Part shown: piece after piece, positions 8,742 through 19,733 of the stretch | How positions within the stretch are numbered: the first letter of the stretch is position 1 | Layout of the letters: the number at the start of each line of letters is the position of its first letter | Source: Tetrapyrgos nigripes | Taxonomy: Eukaryota; Basidiomycota; Agaricomycetes; Agaricales; Campanellaceae | DNA: 64,000 nt | Reading direction: 5' to 3' | NCBI GenBank assembly: GCA_013368315.1 | Contig: JAACJM010000183.1 | Span: 109,482-173,481 of the forward strand | Program-made: the position numbers and the translations under genes | Notes under the pieces: model-generated | What the model saw: the letters and a program-made list of their open reading frames with translations, nothing else | What the model was told of the DNA's origin: nothing | Databases searched by the model: none

Positions 8742-11354
8742 TTTTCCTCGTCTCTTCTTTTTACGTTTGGGCGTTTTCTTATTTTATTCTTGGGTTATTC
8801 TCACCCTTCTATAACGTCCTCGTCTATGGGTATGCCATCTCTCTACCCATTGCCTACCGATATCCCGTCCTCGCTTCCTCGTGTCCTTGTCCTCTCGTAT
8901 CCATTCATATCCTGTCCTCTCCCTCGTATCCGTATCTTCTCCCTCGCATTCGTTCCCGTTTTCTTCCTCCCTTTTCCTTTTCCTTTTTCTATGTTGGGGT
9001 TTTATTATTCTTGCTTCTATCATTCTCATTGTTCTCGTTGTTTACAACGTACGCTAACCACCTCACCTTCTACCCCCTCCTCCCCACTCCTCACCACCGC
9101 GGCTTCGGATCTACATATACCTCTATTCCCTCTACTGGCAGCCGTTAGTAGCAGTCGCGTTCCCAGAAAACAGCAAAATCAAGTTATGGAGCGAGATTTT
9201 CGTACTGGGATGGATGCGTTTGAGGAGTAATTTGGATCTGGATTCGTTTGGGTAAGCAAGTGCGTTTTATTTTCCTTCTTCAGCTTCGTTACGTTCCCAG
9301 CTGTGCCTTAGGCATCTTGTTTCCAACCCTTTCCCCCGAGCCCTTGGTCTTAATCTTACTGTCTCTCTGTTTCTTTGTCGATATCTGACCTACACCTCGA
9401 CCTTTCTTTCCTTTTAATTTATCCAGTTTTCTTCATCGGCGTCGGACCCCTCGAACAAACGCCGAACCACCCAAACACCCAAACCTAAACCAAATGAAGG
9501 CTCACTCAACCTCTTCGACACCTCCCTCCCCCCTCCGTACCTCCATAGGATAGGACGACTCAACTTAAGGCCTTAAACAGACATGAAAAAGACATAAAGA
9601 CCTATCTATCTATGCAGAGACAGCGGCATCACGGTAAGGGTTGGTTGGGGTTGGGGCTGTAGGGGTATGTCATCGACTGAGCGTGTGGAATGAAGGTCGG
9701 GGGGGGGGGGGGTGCATCGTTGCGAGTGGGACGCAAGGGAGTAAAAAGAGAGTAGTGGGAAGGAAATTGGGATGGAAGAGTCGGGGGACTAATAGTAAGA
9801 TGCAAGTGGGGTCACCACAGTTGACGATGAATCAGAACTGGGGCCATGGGGGATGAGGCATATCAATGATGCGTTAACGCGTTAGTGGGTGGGGATGGGG
9901 ACCAAGAATGGGATGGGATACATAGGCGTCGGCGTCGGCGATAGGCCGGCTGCACGAGTGGTCTATGGTAGCATGCACATTTGGATACAAGTTATCGATC
10001 AATACATTGTTGGGCGCTTCAAGATGTAAACATCGCTCGTTTTATCACCGGGTGCGTGATTATATTAAGTACCTTCTCTGGCATTTGTCTAAAGGTTTTA
10101 ACTTTGAAGAGAAATATAACTGGACGAAGACCCACAGATTTTTCGTCGCCATGGGGGGTTTGCGTTATATGACGGAGAGAAGTTCTGGGTACACTCGAGG
10201 GGATAGAGCGGCGGCAATCAGCATAGATGGAAAGCTGAGCAGGCTATTGAAGAGCAGGTCGATGAAACGGAGAATCAGGCTATTTTGGAGCAGGCTGGTG
10301 AAGAGCAGATTGTCAAGAAGGAGAAAGAACCTGTGAGCTCTCACTTTCTGCCTGAAGCCAAACTATGGTTGCTTACATACTGGCGGGTTGGTTCGATAGT
10401 ATACCGTCTGCCCGATGGATCGCCGTCATGTCTACCTGACCTTCTGCAGAGGAAACTCATATCAGTCACAGAGGACCAGATCGAGGATAAAGGAAAAAGT
10501 GACGCTCTGTCCAAATTCATTGTCCAATGTATTGCTCGTGGTCGGAAAGGGATCTCAGTCACGAACCTTGAGATACTCAGTGACGCCACTTCCCCGTGGC
10601 TCGCGCAACTGCGGCTCCGATGACACCGAAGGACAGCTCTGCACTCTCCTTGGTACTCCTCCTAGCCCGAGCTTTTCATGATCGACAAGGCTTGTGACAA
10701 GGTATACAAGATTGTTCATGCTGTGCTTCAGGCGGAGTTTGACCTTGGCACACCGCCATCGTAACTGAGCCATTTTCGCTGCTTGTACCAAGCCTTGTAA
10801 TCACTGTTGATTTTCGGGATCTTCGGGGAAGAAGATCAGGAGGAATGATCCGAATGTGAATAACTTGACTCAGTTGTTCCATCTTATGGTGTTCGTATCT
10901 GCCTAGAGAAACCAAATTACAGCCTTAAAATATACCCCAAGTACATATATATACTAACCATCTCATCATTTGTATCATTCATCATCCTGAATGAATTCAG
11001 ACAACAGGGCTGTTTCCGCCTGTCGATTAACCATTCGAATTCCAAATCCGGTCTATCTGCCAACAGTAGGTGCCCCTTCCAATAGCACTTCGTGAATTCC
11101 ATGGACGCAAGGACGCAAAGGCTACGCGAACACCTCTCGGATTTCTCGCGCACAGGGGGGGAGGGGGTGTATCGATTATCCATGCTCTAACCCAAATATG
11201 GAAAAAACCTATGGCTGTACTGATATGCTCACCGGCGGGGGTCTCGGATAAGGCCTGTACCTTGGTGCCCTTGTACTCTGTACTTCTCCGTCGTCCCATC
11301 ATCTCACCTGCCTGTTGAACTGATTTCGACAGCTCCAACTCATCGCAACCAGGG
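8742..11354. other. Long stretch without a supported gene
   Basis: 8760-9000 and 9240-9440 are pyrimidine-rich on the plus strand, as in fungal 5' leaders or introns. A G14 homopolymer lies at 9699-9712. Open frames near 8790-9230, 9965-10336 and 10285-10623 have no domain, no signal peptide and no convincing splice partners. A small gene may be hidden here, but I cannot support one. Confidence 0.5.
9699..9712. repeat. G14 homopolymer
   Basis: Fourteen consecutive G on the plus strand. It is unstable in replication and a common site of sequencing length error. Confidence 0.9.
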
Positions 11355-11362
11355 TATAAAAG
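11355..11362 (+). promoter_or_regulatory. TATA box of the cupredoxin gene
   Basis: TATAAAAG lies 105 bp upstream of the ATG at 11467 and is followed by a C/T-rich leader (11390-11450), the usual core-promoter arrangement of strongly expressed fungal genes. Confidence 0.6.
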
Positions 11363-11466
11363 AGCATCACTTTGACTGAGTTGGTTCCTCACCCGCCTTC
11401 TTCCTTCTTTTCCTTCTCTGCTCCGGCTATTTATCTACGCATCTTACGTTCTTCTATTACCATACT

Positions 11467-12863
11467 ATGCGCTTCAGCACGACTCGGACTCTCCCTATTG
11501 CGGCTCTCGCAAGCTCCCTCGCAACTACTGCCCTAGCCACCAACTTTGACGTCGCCGTCGGTGCCAACGGAAATTTGCTATTCTATCCAGAATACGTGAT
11601 TGCCCAGCCTGGTGATACTGTGAACTTTGTTTTGTAAGTTATTTTTCTTGCTGACGGACGATATCACGGAATTATTCATATGCGCTAACGTTGAACGATA
11701 ATATTACTATGCCAGCCATCCCAAAAACCACACAGTGACTCAGTCAACCTTTGATTCACCGTGTTCACCTGCTGATGGAGGTATCAACTCTGGATTGTAA
11801 GTATCAGTCGATTCTGTTATTCTTTCCTGCTTTACTCGAGTTTCCGAGTCTCATGCCGTCCCATACTTCTTTTCTCCCTCAGCATGCCAGTAGCCCCAGA
11901 CTTAGAAGGCGGTCCTCTCCCAAACTGGTCCGTCACCGTCAACGACTCCACTACTCCCATTTGGATCTACTGCCAACAAACTCAACCCAAACCTCACTGT
12001 GGTCAAGGAATGGTTTTCGCGATAAACCCTCCTCCGGCTGATTCCGATAAATCTTTCGAAGCGTTTAAAGCTAAAGCTGTTTCTACGAGTGGAGATTCTA
12101 TTGTCGCACCAGTGCCGAGTGCGCCCCCTCCGCAGACTTGGGCTCCAGCAACGGCGACTGTGACTAGTTCAGGGTCGACTTGGGTGACTACGTACACGAG
12201 TTATGAGGGGACGCCTCGTAAGTACTAAGCATGCTTCATCTCTATATGTAGATATTGATGTTAATAACCTCTTTAGAACCAACATACCCGCCCCAACCCG
12301 TCACACACAAAATCATCGTCGGCGATTCCAGCCAATTGATCTACAACCCCATGAACATCTCCGCCTCCCTTGGTGACACCGTCGTCTTCGAATTCCACCC
12401 CAAGAACCACACCGTCACTCAATCCACCTTCAACAGCCCCTGTCAACCCAAGGAAGGGGGATTCGACTCTGGATTCATGCCCGTTTCTCCCAATACCACT
12501 TCAGGTTTCCCATCCTTCCAGATTACCATAAACGATACTGCGCCCATCTGGGGATACTGCCAGCAAACTCAGCCAGCGTCACATTGTGGTGCAGGAATGG
12601 TGTTTGCGATTAATGCTGTAGAGACGGGTCCGAATAATTTTTCGGCTTTTCAGGCGTTGGCGATTGCTCAGAATGGCCCGGGGAGTTCGAACGGATCTGA
12701 TGCCTCCGGGAATGGAAATGGGACTTCGGGAACTTCGGGAACATCTGGGGATGGAAACGGGAATAGCGATGGTAGTACCAATGGAGGAGTCTCGATAGCC
12801 TTATCGCTCAGGAAAGGTTCTGCGGTTCTTGGAGCTGTTGTGATTGTATTTGCGATGCTTTGA
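11467..12863 (+). CDS. Secreted double-cupredoxin protein, probably GPI-anchored
   Basis: Four exons (11467-11633, 11716-11796, 11883-12217, 12277-12863) join to 389 residues. A signal peptide covers about residues 1-24. Two cupredoxin domains follow (about 25-135 and 205-315). Each shows the type-1 copper-like set: a His in HPKNHTVTQ, then C and H in YCQQTQPxxHCG, then the Met of GMVFAIN. The two domains are clearly homologous to each other. They are joined by a Pro/Thr/Ser linker, and after the second comes a Gly/Ser/Asn/Thr repeat tail (GTSGTSGTSGDGNG) and a terminal hydrophobic segment (GSAVLGAVVIVFAML), typical of a GPI signal. Relatives are fungal extracellular serine-rich, phytocyanin-like proteins. 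Copper binding is inferred from the ligands; the biological role is unknown. A TATA box lies 105 bp upstream. Confidence 0.9.
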
Positions 12864-12943
12864 GATCTGGATTGGAGTACAGTTGATTTGGACGTTTTGT
12901 GACTCTCAGCTTGGATTTGAATAGAAACCGGACCTACTTATGT

Positions 12944-13035
12944 TACGAGGCCCCTTTAGGGCCGAGTTAACTTATGTCGACCTCGAAAATTTTACCACGA
13001 CCTCAAACTCCCACCCCTTTTCGTTGCCACTCAAC
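12944..13035 (+). repeat. Dispersed module (type 3), plus orientation
   Basis: About 90 bp from gttacgaggcccctttaggg to gttgccactcaacc are almost identical, as reverse complement, to 50490-50583. The block contains TTAACTTATGTCGACCTCGA and CCACGACCTCAAACTCCCAC. No second end of an element is recognisable beside it. Confidence 0.75.
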
Positions 13036-15774
13036 CGGTACAGTGGAAATCATTAATCCACGATAGGCACAAAGTGCCTACCTTAGGATAAGCTAGCATG
13101 TAGTGGCAATGTATATCCTGATGAACCTGCCATGTAGGCAGATTCGGTATCCTCTGCTCCCATCCTCCATTGTGCAAGACATGTCTTTTCCAAGTCTTTT
13201 CTCGATCCACCGTCCATGTCTCTTTAGCTCTGGATGCATTTGGGCCCCTTCAGAGTTAGTCTCCATTTCCTCCTAGCACCCTGATGCTCAGGACTCAGTC
13301 CCAATTAGCGTCGAGATGCCTTTCTCTGACCCAATTTCCAGACGCATCTTTGGCATGTATGTCACATGCCCGGCATTTCCCGATGGTGCTTCGGACCAAG
13401 CCCTCCAAAATGACTTTTTCCCGCTTTTCCTTGGGTTCCCTGGCACAGCCGCCACACCCCAGCGCTCCGAAATGCTCCACGCCTTTCTTTCCACTCCCAT
13501 ATTCCTCTATTCCGTCTCCGTGTTACTATTGCTGAAGTCAATGACTGATTGCGATTTGTGTTAGGTTCTGATCAACATCCACCTCCTTTACCTGGAAGAG
13601 ATACAGATGAAAATTCTGAGTCCGTTGTCATCTTGCTTTGCTCCCATCTTCATTTTTTTGCTCTACCTCTTCGCGTTTCAGTGATATTTTCTCTCTGTGT
13701 TTGCTTGGACTCCTTTTGAATGTGGCTGGCAAGTGCATCAAAGTTCTTGCTACTGACTACCCTTCAACGCTTCGCTGTTTTTTTTTGTTCCTTTGCTGCC
13801 TGCATTGGTTTTTGCTCCCGTCTCTTTCCTTCCCTGTTTATCGAATTTCCCCTGCATTTCAGTAGGTACAATCTGTCAAGGAATACAAGATCATAAGTTG
13901 AATAATGCCACTACTCAATGCACACTACTCAATGCACACCTGCATGTCAGTACAATCTGTCAAGGAATACAAGGTCATAGATTGAACAATACCGCTACTC
14001 AATGCACATTTGCATGTCAATCTGTCAAGGAATGCAAGATTATAGATTGAATAACACCACTACTCAACAGAAAGGGGGCCTCGTATCTTGCCATGCGAAG
14101 CAGTGGCACCTTTCCCCAGTATGGACTACTACTGCCGGTTGTTATGTGCAGGGTTTGCTCCTTATGCTACTACTATTCGTCTTGAGGTTTACTAGAATCA
14201 ACTGCGAAGATTTGAAAGTTCGTATATAGTAGCCGCCGAATGTTTGTTTTTGTGCTCCTCAGAATCGTTCTTTCTTGAACAAGTTGAACTGAAACTTTAA
14301 GACTCAAGCCAAGCTCCAGCCGTTGAGTGATATGGGGACGACAGCACTTATTGCAGAGCCTGAGCGCTTTACGACTCAGACGACTGAGAAGTAGCACTGG
14401 TGACTACTTGTAAAATAGATAGGACCGCTAGTAGCGGGAGTATGGCAATAATACTGTCCAAAAATTCCAAACTGGCTTTTTTTTTACAGGTTGACGCTTT
14501 TGCGGCTATTTTTCTGGTTTTCCAGGCAGGTTGGACTGACTTCCAGAGTTTCTGTCCTTTTTTAGCACAAGTCCTCCCTTGAAAAGAGTGATGAGCTTTT
14601 TTTACACAGGCTCGGGATGCTTGCTGGAAAATTCACAGGTCTGTTCCATATGATGGCTTTCTTTTTGCAGGTTGATTTCCTTTGAAGTGGGACTTTATTT
14701 TTTGCATTCAAAAATTTACAGGTTCCACTGCGATCATGGCTGCTAAATATTCACAGCTTCAGAAGATAGTAAATGCGCAACTTTCACAGGTTCTATCCAA
14801 GGTCGATATTCTGTGGCTTTTGTCACACAGGTGGCACTGGATTCGGGCAGCCATCTGTGCTCATTTCTGTCTTCATTGTCTTTGCTGAGAGCATAAGTAA
14901 TTGTAATGAACCACAGGTTCGGTTGTGGTTCAGGATACTCTGAGATGATTAGTGAGAAGAAAAGGTACTTGAATCAAGGCAAGCTTTCGCATTACCGGGA
15001 AATACAAGGGTCTCGAGCACTTGGTGAGCACGCTGGCGTCAGTCAAGGTCGAAAAACAGCACAATAAGCAAGCTTGCGTGTTGCAAAGGATGCCGACTTA
15101 CGATCAGTCAAAATGTAAGGTTGAATACAGATGTGTATTGCAGGGAAGAAAAGAGGTATTTCAAAAGTATGTACTAGGATACTTATACACATAGTCATTG
15201 AGTCATTAGAAGTATCTAGAATAGAAGGAACTTTCATAAGAATGTTGTGGAAGAAAAGAACAAAGGAAAAAGTGGACAATTACACGGTGAGTATGGTGGA
15301 TCGAGACGTATAGCAGACTCAAAGAAAGAAAATACAAAATACTTACAGCTGGATAAGGTCATTCCATCACAGTAATTGACGGCTTGATGTATATGTCCAG
15401 CTAGAATAGACAGGGTCTAACTTGGATGGACTTCTTGCTTAATTTGTGTCGCAAGTACATAGGTATAAGAAGTGGCATAGACAAAGTGTAACATTCAGGT
15501 TCTGGTACTGCTGGTCTTGCCCGTTTACTTATTAGTCAGTGAAATGTATTTGTCAGAATGCATGGACCAGGTGCTCCGCAGATAAAGGAGCCGACAGTTC
15601 GCAAGCCAGAAACAAGGAACATTTACCCATATTGTAAGTATATGTTCTGCTCTCTTGGCTTCAAGAAATAGTAGAACTCGATGAGGAGTCAAGATGGTAG
15701 GGGGATAAGATGACAACACATCACCTTCAGATCACCATTCCGTTTTGATTCAATTGGTGCAGGTATAAGAATAC
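13036..15774. other. Gene-poor stretch before the transposon nest
   Basis: No supported gene. 13640-13850 is C/T-rich. A 70 bp tandem repeat lies at 13866-14069. 14470-14900 has loosely repeated segments each closing with a run of T then acaggtt, resembling a worn subterminal repeat. Frames in 15040-15720 are short and show no domain. Confidence 0.5.
13866..14069 (+). repeat. Tandem repeat of about 70 bp, 3 copies
   Basis: Three units begin with (gtac)aatctgtcaaggaatac at 13866, about 13948 and about 14019. Each runs through tagattgaa and CACTACTCAATGCACA to gcatgtca. The first unit contains an extra internal copy of CTACTCAATGCACA. Confidence 0.8.
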
Positions 15775-16147
15775 TATGCTGGTCAAAGTGTATGCTGTCC
15801 AAAGTGCACTTTTATTATGCACCCGTAGAAATTCAGAATGGACACCTGGTATTTATTGAAGATTGAGACCCGTATTCATTTGATTTCATCTAATTTGCTG
15901 ACATGTGCTGCTGACGTGGTCTCAGCTATGATGACATTCTTGTCAGATGCGTCTCATTCCACAATCTCCAGACATTTATGGCTTCTGGAAAGGGTGTTAC
16001 TGTTGGTAAACTCGTTAGCTTTTAGGTCTATACTTAAGCCTAATATGTAGAGATTGTGCAAAAAGTAATTCCCTGAAGAGATGCTATAATAGACTTGATA
16101 TCTAGTGCATGATATCAGCCAAAACTAGCCAAAAATACCTCTCCTGC

Positions 16148-16870
16148 GCTGATCATGGGAACCACTTTTACAGCCTGCATTGCACTTTTGTATGTTTCAT
16201 TCTTTTTTCATTCCTCAACAGACAGTCAAACTCTGATTATTTTCATTTGCATATGATGCTTTATTCAATATTTATCACCTTTTTAGAGCTTAGTACTACA
16301 CCAGAATGAAGGTAGGCCACGGTCTTGTACAGTGGCGGCCGTTGAAAATTCCTTGTTCGCTTTTGGGCAAAAGTTCTCACAGCTGCCCAGATACCCTCTC
16401 CTCATTGACATAGTGTAGATTGCTTTTGGTAGTGCACAGCTGCCTGTATTTTGATATAAAAGCAATCTAGCAGTATGTCTGTGTATGTAGCAGCAGTATA
16501 AACATGTCCACTGCTTGCCATACATGTCATTTTAGTTCATTCCAGCCTACCAGCACAAACCAAGCCAGGATTGGTCCAATATCACATATTGAGTACCTAG
16601 ATACACCATATATACTCTCTAGCTACTCTTGGTATCTCAAATACAACTATTCAACCCATTTTGGTGGTGCTGACAAGGAGGAGAGGGTATTTGGGCAGCT
16701 GTGAGAACTTTTGCCCAAAAGTGAACAATGAATTTTCAACGGCCACCACTGTATATAGTAAGCTACACCTGTGTGTGGGAGCTCTATCTCAACACAACCA
16801 CACCTATCTATCTCCCTTACTCTTTCACCTTATAGATCTGACACCTGATTTCTGAGGTCTGTAACCATGC
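16148..16870 (+). repeat. Repeat unit 1 of a triplication, split by a MITE
   Basis: The unit starts at gctgatcatgggaaccactt and contains CATTCCTCAACAGACAGTCA and gagcttagt(g)gtacaccaga. It is cut at 16328 by the MITE and resumes at 16752 with agtaagctacacctgtgtgt. Removing the insertion restores the same order as units 2 and 3. Confidence 0.8.
16330..16751. mobile_element. Tc1/mariner-like MITE
   Basis: A 422 bp element with long inverted repeats of about 85 bp whose tips read CAGTGGCGGCCGTTGAAAAT on the left and, inverted, CAGTGGTGGCCGTTGAAAAT on the right. It is flanked by TA on both sides (16328-16329 and 16752-16753). There is no transposase. The inverted repeat body reads TTTTGGGCAAAAGTTCTCAC. 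Its tip CAGTGG and TA target agree with the Tc1/mariner superfamily but differ from the two Tc1 copies in this window. Confidence 0.9.
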
Positions 16871-16884
16871 TGATTCAACCACCA

Positions 16885-17205
16885 GATGTGATCACTCCTG
16901 CATGGGAACAACCTTTACAGCACATATTGCACCTTTGTATGTCTTGTTCTTTTTTCATTCCTCAACAGACAGTCAAATTTTCACTATTATCATATCCATA
17001 TGATGCTCTATTTGATATATATTACTTTTTTTGAGCTTAGTGGTACACCAGAACAAAGATAGGTCACAGTCTTGTATATAGTGAGCTACACCTGTGCATG
17101 GGAGCTCTATCTCAATGCAACCACACCTATCTATGTCCTTTGCTCTTTCACCTTATAGATCTGACACTCAGTTTTTGGTGCCTGCAACCACTCACATATG
17201 CTCTG
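16885..17205 (+). repeat. Repeat unit 2 of the triplication
   Basis: The unit shares CATTCCTCAACAGACAGTCA, the gagcttagtggtacaccaga block, the GGGAGCTCTATCTCAA block and the closing TTCACCTTATAGATCTGACA with units 1 and 3. It is the most diverged copy. Confidence 0.75.
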
Positions 17206-17247
17206 ACTCAACCACTGTTTGGGTGGGATCAGCCAAAATACCTCTCC

Positions 17248-17560
17248 TGTGCTGATCATGGGAACCACTTTTACAGCCTGCATTGCACCTTTGTACATCT
17301 CGTTCTTTTTTCATTCCTCAACAGACAGTCAAACTCTGATTATTATCATTTGCATATGATGCTTTATTAGATATTTATCACTTTTTTTGAGCTTAGTGGT
17401 ACACCAGAATGAAACTAGGCCAGTCTTGTTCATAGTGAGCCATAGCTGTGTGTGGGAGCTCTATGATGTATCTCAATGCAATCCAGCCTATCTATCTCCT
17501 TTCTTCTTTCACTCTACAGATCCCACATTCTAAGATCTGCAACCAGGCCCAGGCATAACA
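17248..17560 (+). repeat. Repeat unit 3 of the triplication
   Basis: From tgctgatcatgggaaccact this copy is nearly identical to unit 1 over the first 150 bp. It carries a short extra segment (tgatgta) inside the GGGAGCTCTAT block. Confidence 0.75.
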
Positions 17561-18940
17561 TTCTCCATAGAGCTTAGTGGTACATGAAGCTTGGCAGTAA
17601 GTCTCTGATTGTTCCTTAGGTTTTACCCCTTTCAGGCACAATAATCACAGGCCATTGGGTCAGTTAGGTCAATAGTGTTGCTCCCTCTTCCTTGTTTCTA
17701 CACCCACCTCCATGTTTTCAGCAGCTACTGGCAATGAAAATGACACCTCTGACAAGTACAATGATTCTGATTTGAATGGTTTTCAATCAAGTGAAGAGAG
17801 CATACATCATTATCAGAATCCTTTTCATGCTGCCAACCCCAGTGCTGTTTGGCAGGTAAGCCCATTACTTGATTGTCAATATACCTCTCCAAAGTCTGTT
17901 CATTTGTAGAAGCGACTACCAGAAGATAGTGATGAGGATATATCTGCTCTGAGATATAAGCTTCCTAATCTAACTCCTCACAAGAAGCTGTGTCAATGTA
18001 TGTATCAGATAGGCTCCTGTGCAATTCAGTTTACAATTTTTGACCTCCCAGGTACCTACCAGAATTACTTCACCAATTGAGAGTGACTCCAGCAAATCAG
18101 ATTGTTACACCTAGACTCTCTTTCTTCATCCAAGAAGTATAGTCCCAGTCATCATCCCTCAAGGTCTACTCCCTCTCCCCCTACCAAAAAAAATCAAGAA
18201 AACCTTTTCACCCAACACCTTCCACCACATCATGTACTCCCTGACAACACCACTCACACTTCCAGAGTCAACCACTGATCAGTGAGTTCTATTTATAGGA
18301 CAAGTCTTATTCTCAAGCAAAATGTCAACATTAAGAGAACCCTGGGAACTTATCTCCTTATCCATTGAATATGGCTGACTTGGCACAGCAATTCCTCTGC
18401 AAATTCCCAAATCCCACTTCATCTGTGATCAGCACCTTTCAAGACTAACAGACAGAAATCCTAACAAAAGAAAGAGGACTCATATCTGTCACTGTATACA
18501 GTGGCCCACACTGCCTGTAAGGCCACCAATCATCAGGCCACAGCACAGAGCATAAACCCCAGCCATATCCTCATGGGTCTGTAGTGCTGGCTTATCCAGA
18601 CTGACCAACAGAATCACAAAAGAATCACATCACATAGTTGAATCATTAATGGATACCATGGAGTCTGTACAATATAATATGTATAAGATCACATGACATG
18701 ACTTGCAACTTCCTATGGTCACATGACTGGTAGAAGCATCCAAACAGTGGAGGCTGGCAATGCCTGCAAGGTTCTGGGAGCTTACCCAAGCACAACAGCC
18801 ACAAAGTCCTCTGCCAAAGTCGGATTGAAAATGTCCACCCAAACTTTTTTTCTGTCTTTGCATACTACTCTTACTTCGAGTTGACAAGTCGTAATAGATT
18901 ATTGAAAGGCAGGGTGTGGTCAAGGGAAATCAAGAAATTT
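17561..18940. other. Element I interior, mostly without a recognisable gene
   Basis: Apart from the doubtful small gene at 17712-18080, this part shows scattered short frames only. 18120-18300 is Ser/Pro-like in translation but full of stops. Confidence 0.4.
17712..18080 (+). CDS. Small hypothetical acidic protein in element I
   Basis: Three possible exons (17712-17855, 17910-17997, 18052-18080) with good donors (GTAAGC, GTATGT) and acceptors join in frame to 86 residues, starting MFSAATGNENDTSDKY and rich in Asp, Ser and Asn. No domain is recognisable. It may be the start of a longer, decayed accessory gene of the element. The sole support is the consistent phase across two introns. Confidence 0.3.
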
Positions 18941-19329
18941 ATTGTGTTTAAAGTTTATTTAAAATAGTCTAATTGTGAGTACTTTGCAGAGTCATTCACT
19001 TTCCCATATCTCTTCTCTCCATCACATGGAATCCTCTCTCAGTTCACACATCAATATGGTTTTACCATGGAGATCAAACCATCCTCACTCATGTTTTCGT
19101 GATCTGGTCAAACACTGGTGAAGACATGAGTATCCTTACAACCACACATTCTCTAACATGTCGTCTTACTCCCATCTCTCATACATCCTTTCTCTTACTT
19201 CCTCCTCTAACACATCCTCTTACTCCCATCTCTCAAATTTATCTCTGTGTTTCAACTACATCTTTATATTCTCAGTTGTTATGTCCTTACTCCTCGCTAG
19301 CCACTCACTGAGAATCCTTTCGTTCACAT
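18941..19329 (+). repeat. YR element repeat A1
   Basis: Direct partner of 23888-24273. It starts at ttgtgtttaaa and contains CATCACATGGAATCCTCTCT and GGTTTTACCATGGAGAT. It ends 27 bp before the gag start codon. Confidence 0.85.
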
Positions 19330-19733
19330 CTCTCTCCATCATTACATTCAACCATCATGCCTCCTAAACCCGGTGATGAAGCCACTACCTCGAATTCTGA
19401 TGGTGGCAACCAGACCGATTTGAACGCCAGTGGCGATCTCACGATTGTCAGTACCCCTACATCAACAATGAGCTGCGGCAGTACTGGTACCCCTCAAGGA
19501 ACGACTACGAGTGCGGCAACCATTAATCCTACCATTGCTCTGAGCAACCCAAGTTCTATTAGTAAAGCTACCAATACCGCTCCCACTCCTAGGAATACCA
19601 ATGCTACTCCTGGGACCTCTTCTACCTCGACCAAGATCCTTATTTCCAAAACAGTCTTGGCTGAACGCCAAACGATCATTGATCGTTACCGGACAAACAT
19701 CAAATCTCAAAAGTTGGAGCGATACTGGAGATA

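Noticed and set aside
8790..9230. Open frame of 146 codons on the plus strand
   Set aside because: Translation of a pyrimidine-rich stretch (Pro/Ser/Phe/Leu), no domain, no signal peptide of normal build, no splice partners.
9965..10623. Overlapping frames that could form a small gene
   Set aside because: Composition is plausible, but no domain, no consensus introns linking them and no start context; unsupported.
13866..14069. Regular repeats considered as a CRISPR array
   Set aside because: Only three units of about 70 bp with no conserved repeat/unique spacer alternation, in a eukaryotic genome.
14470..14900. Recurrent T-run plus acaggtt words considered as an array of splice acceptors or a multi-exon gene
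   Set aside because: Segments between them are not open in a consistent phase and there are no matching donors.
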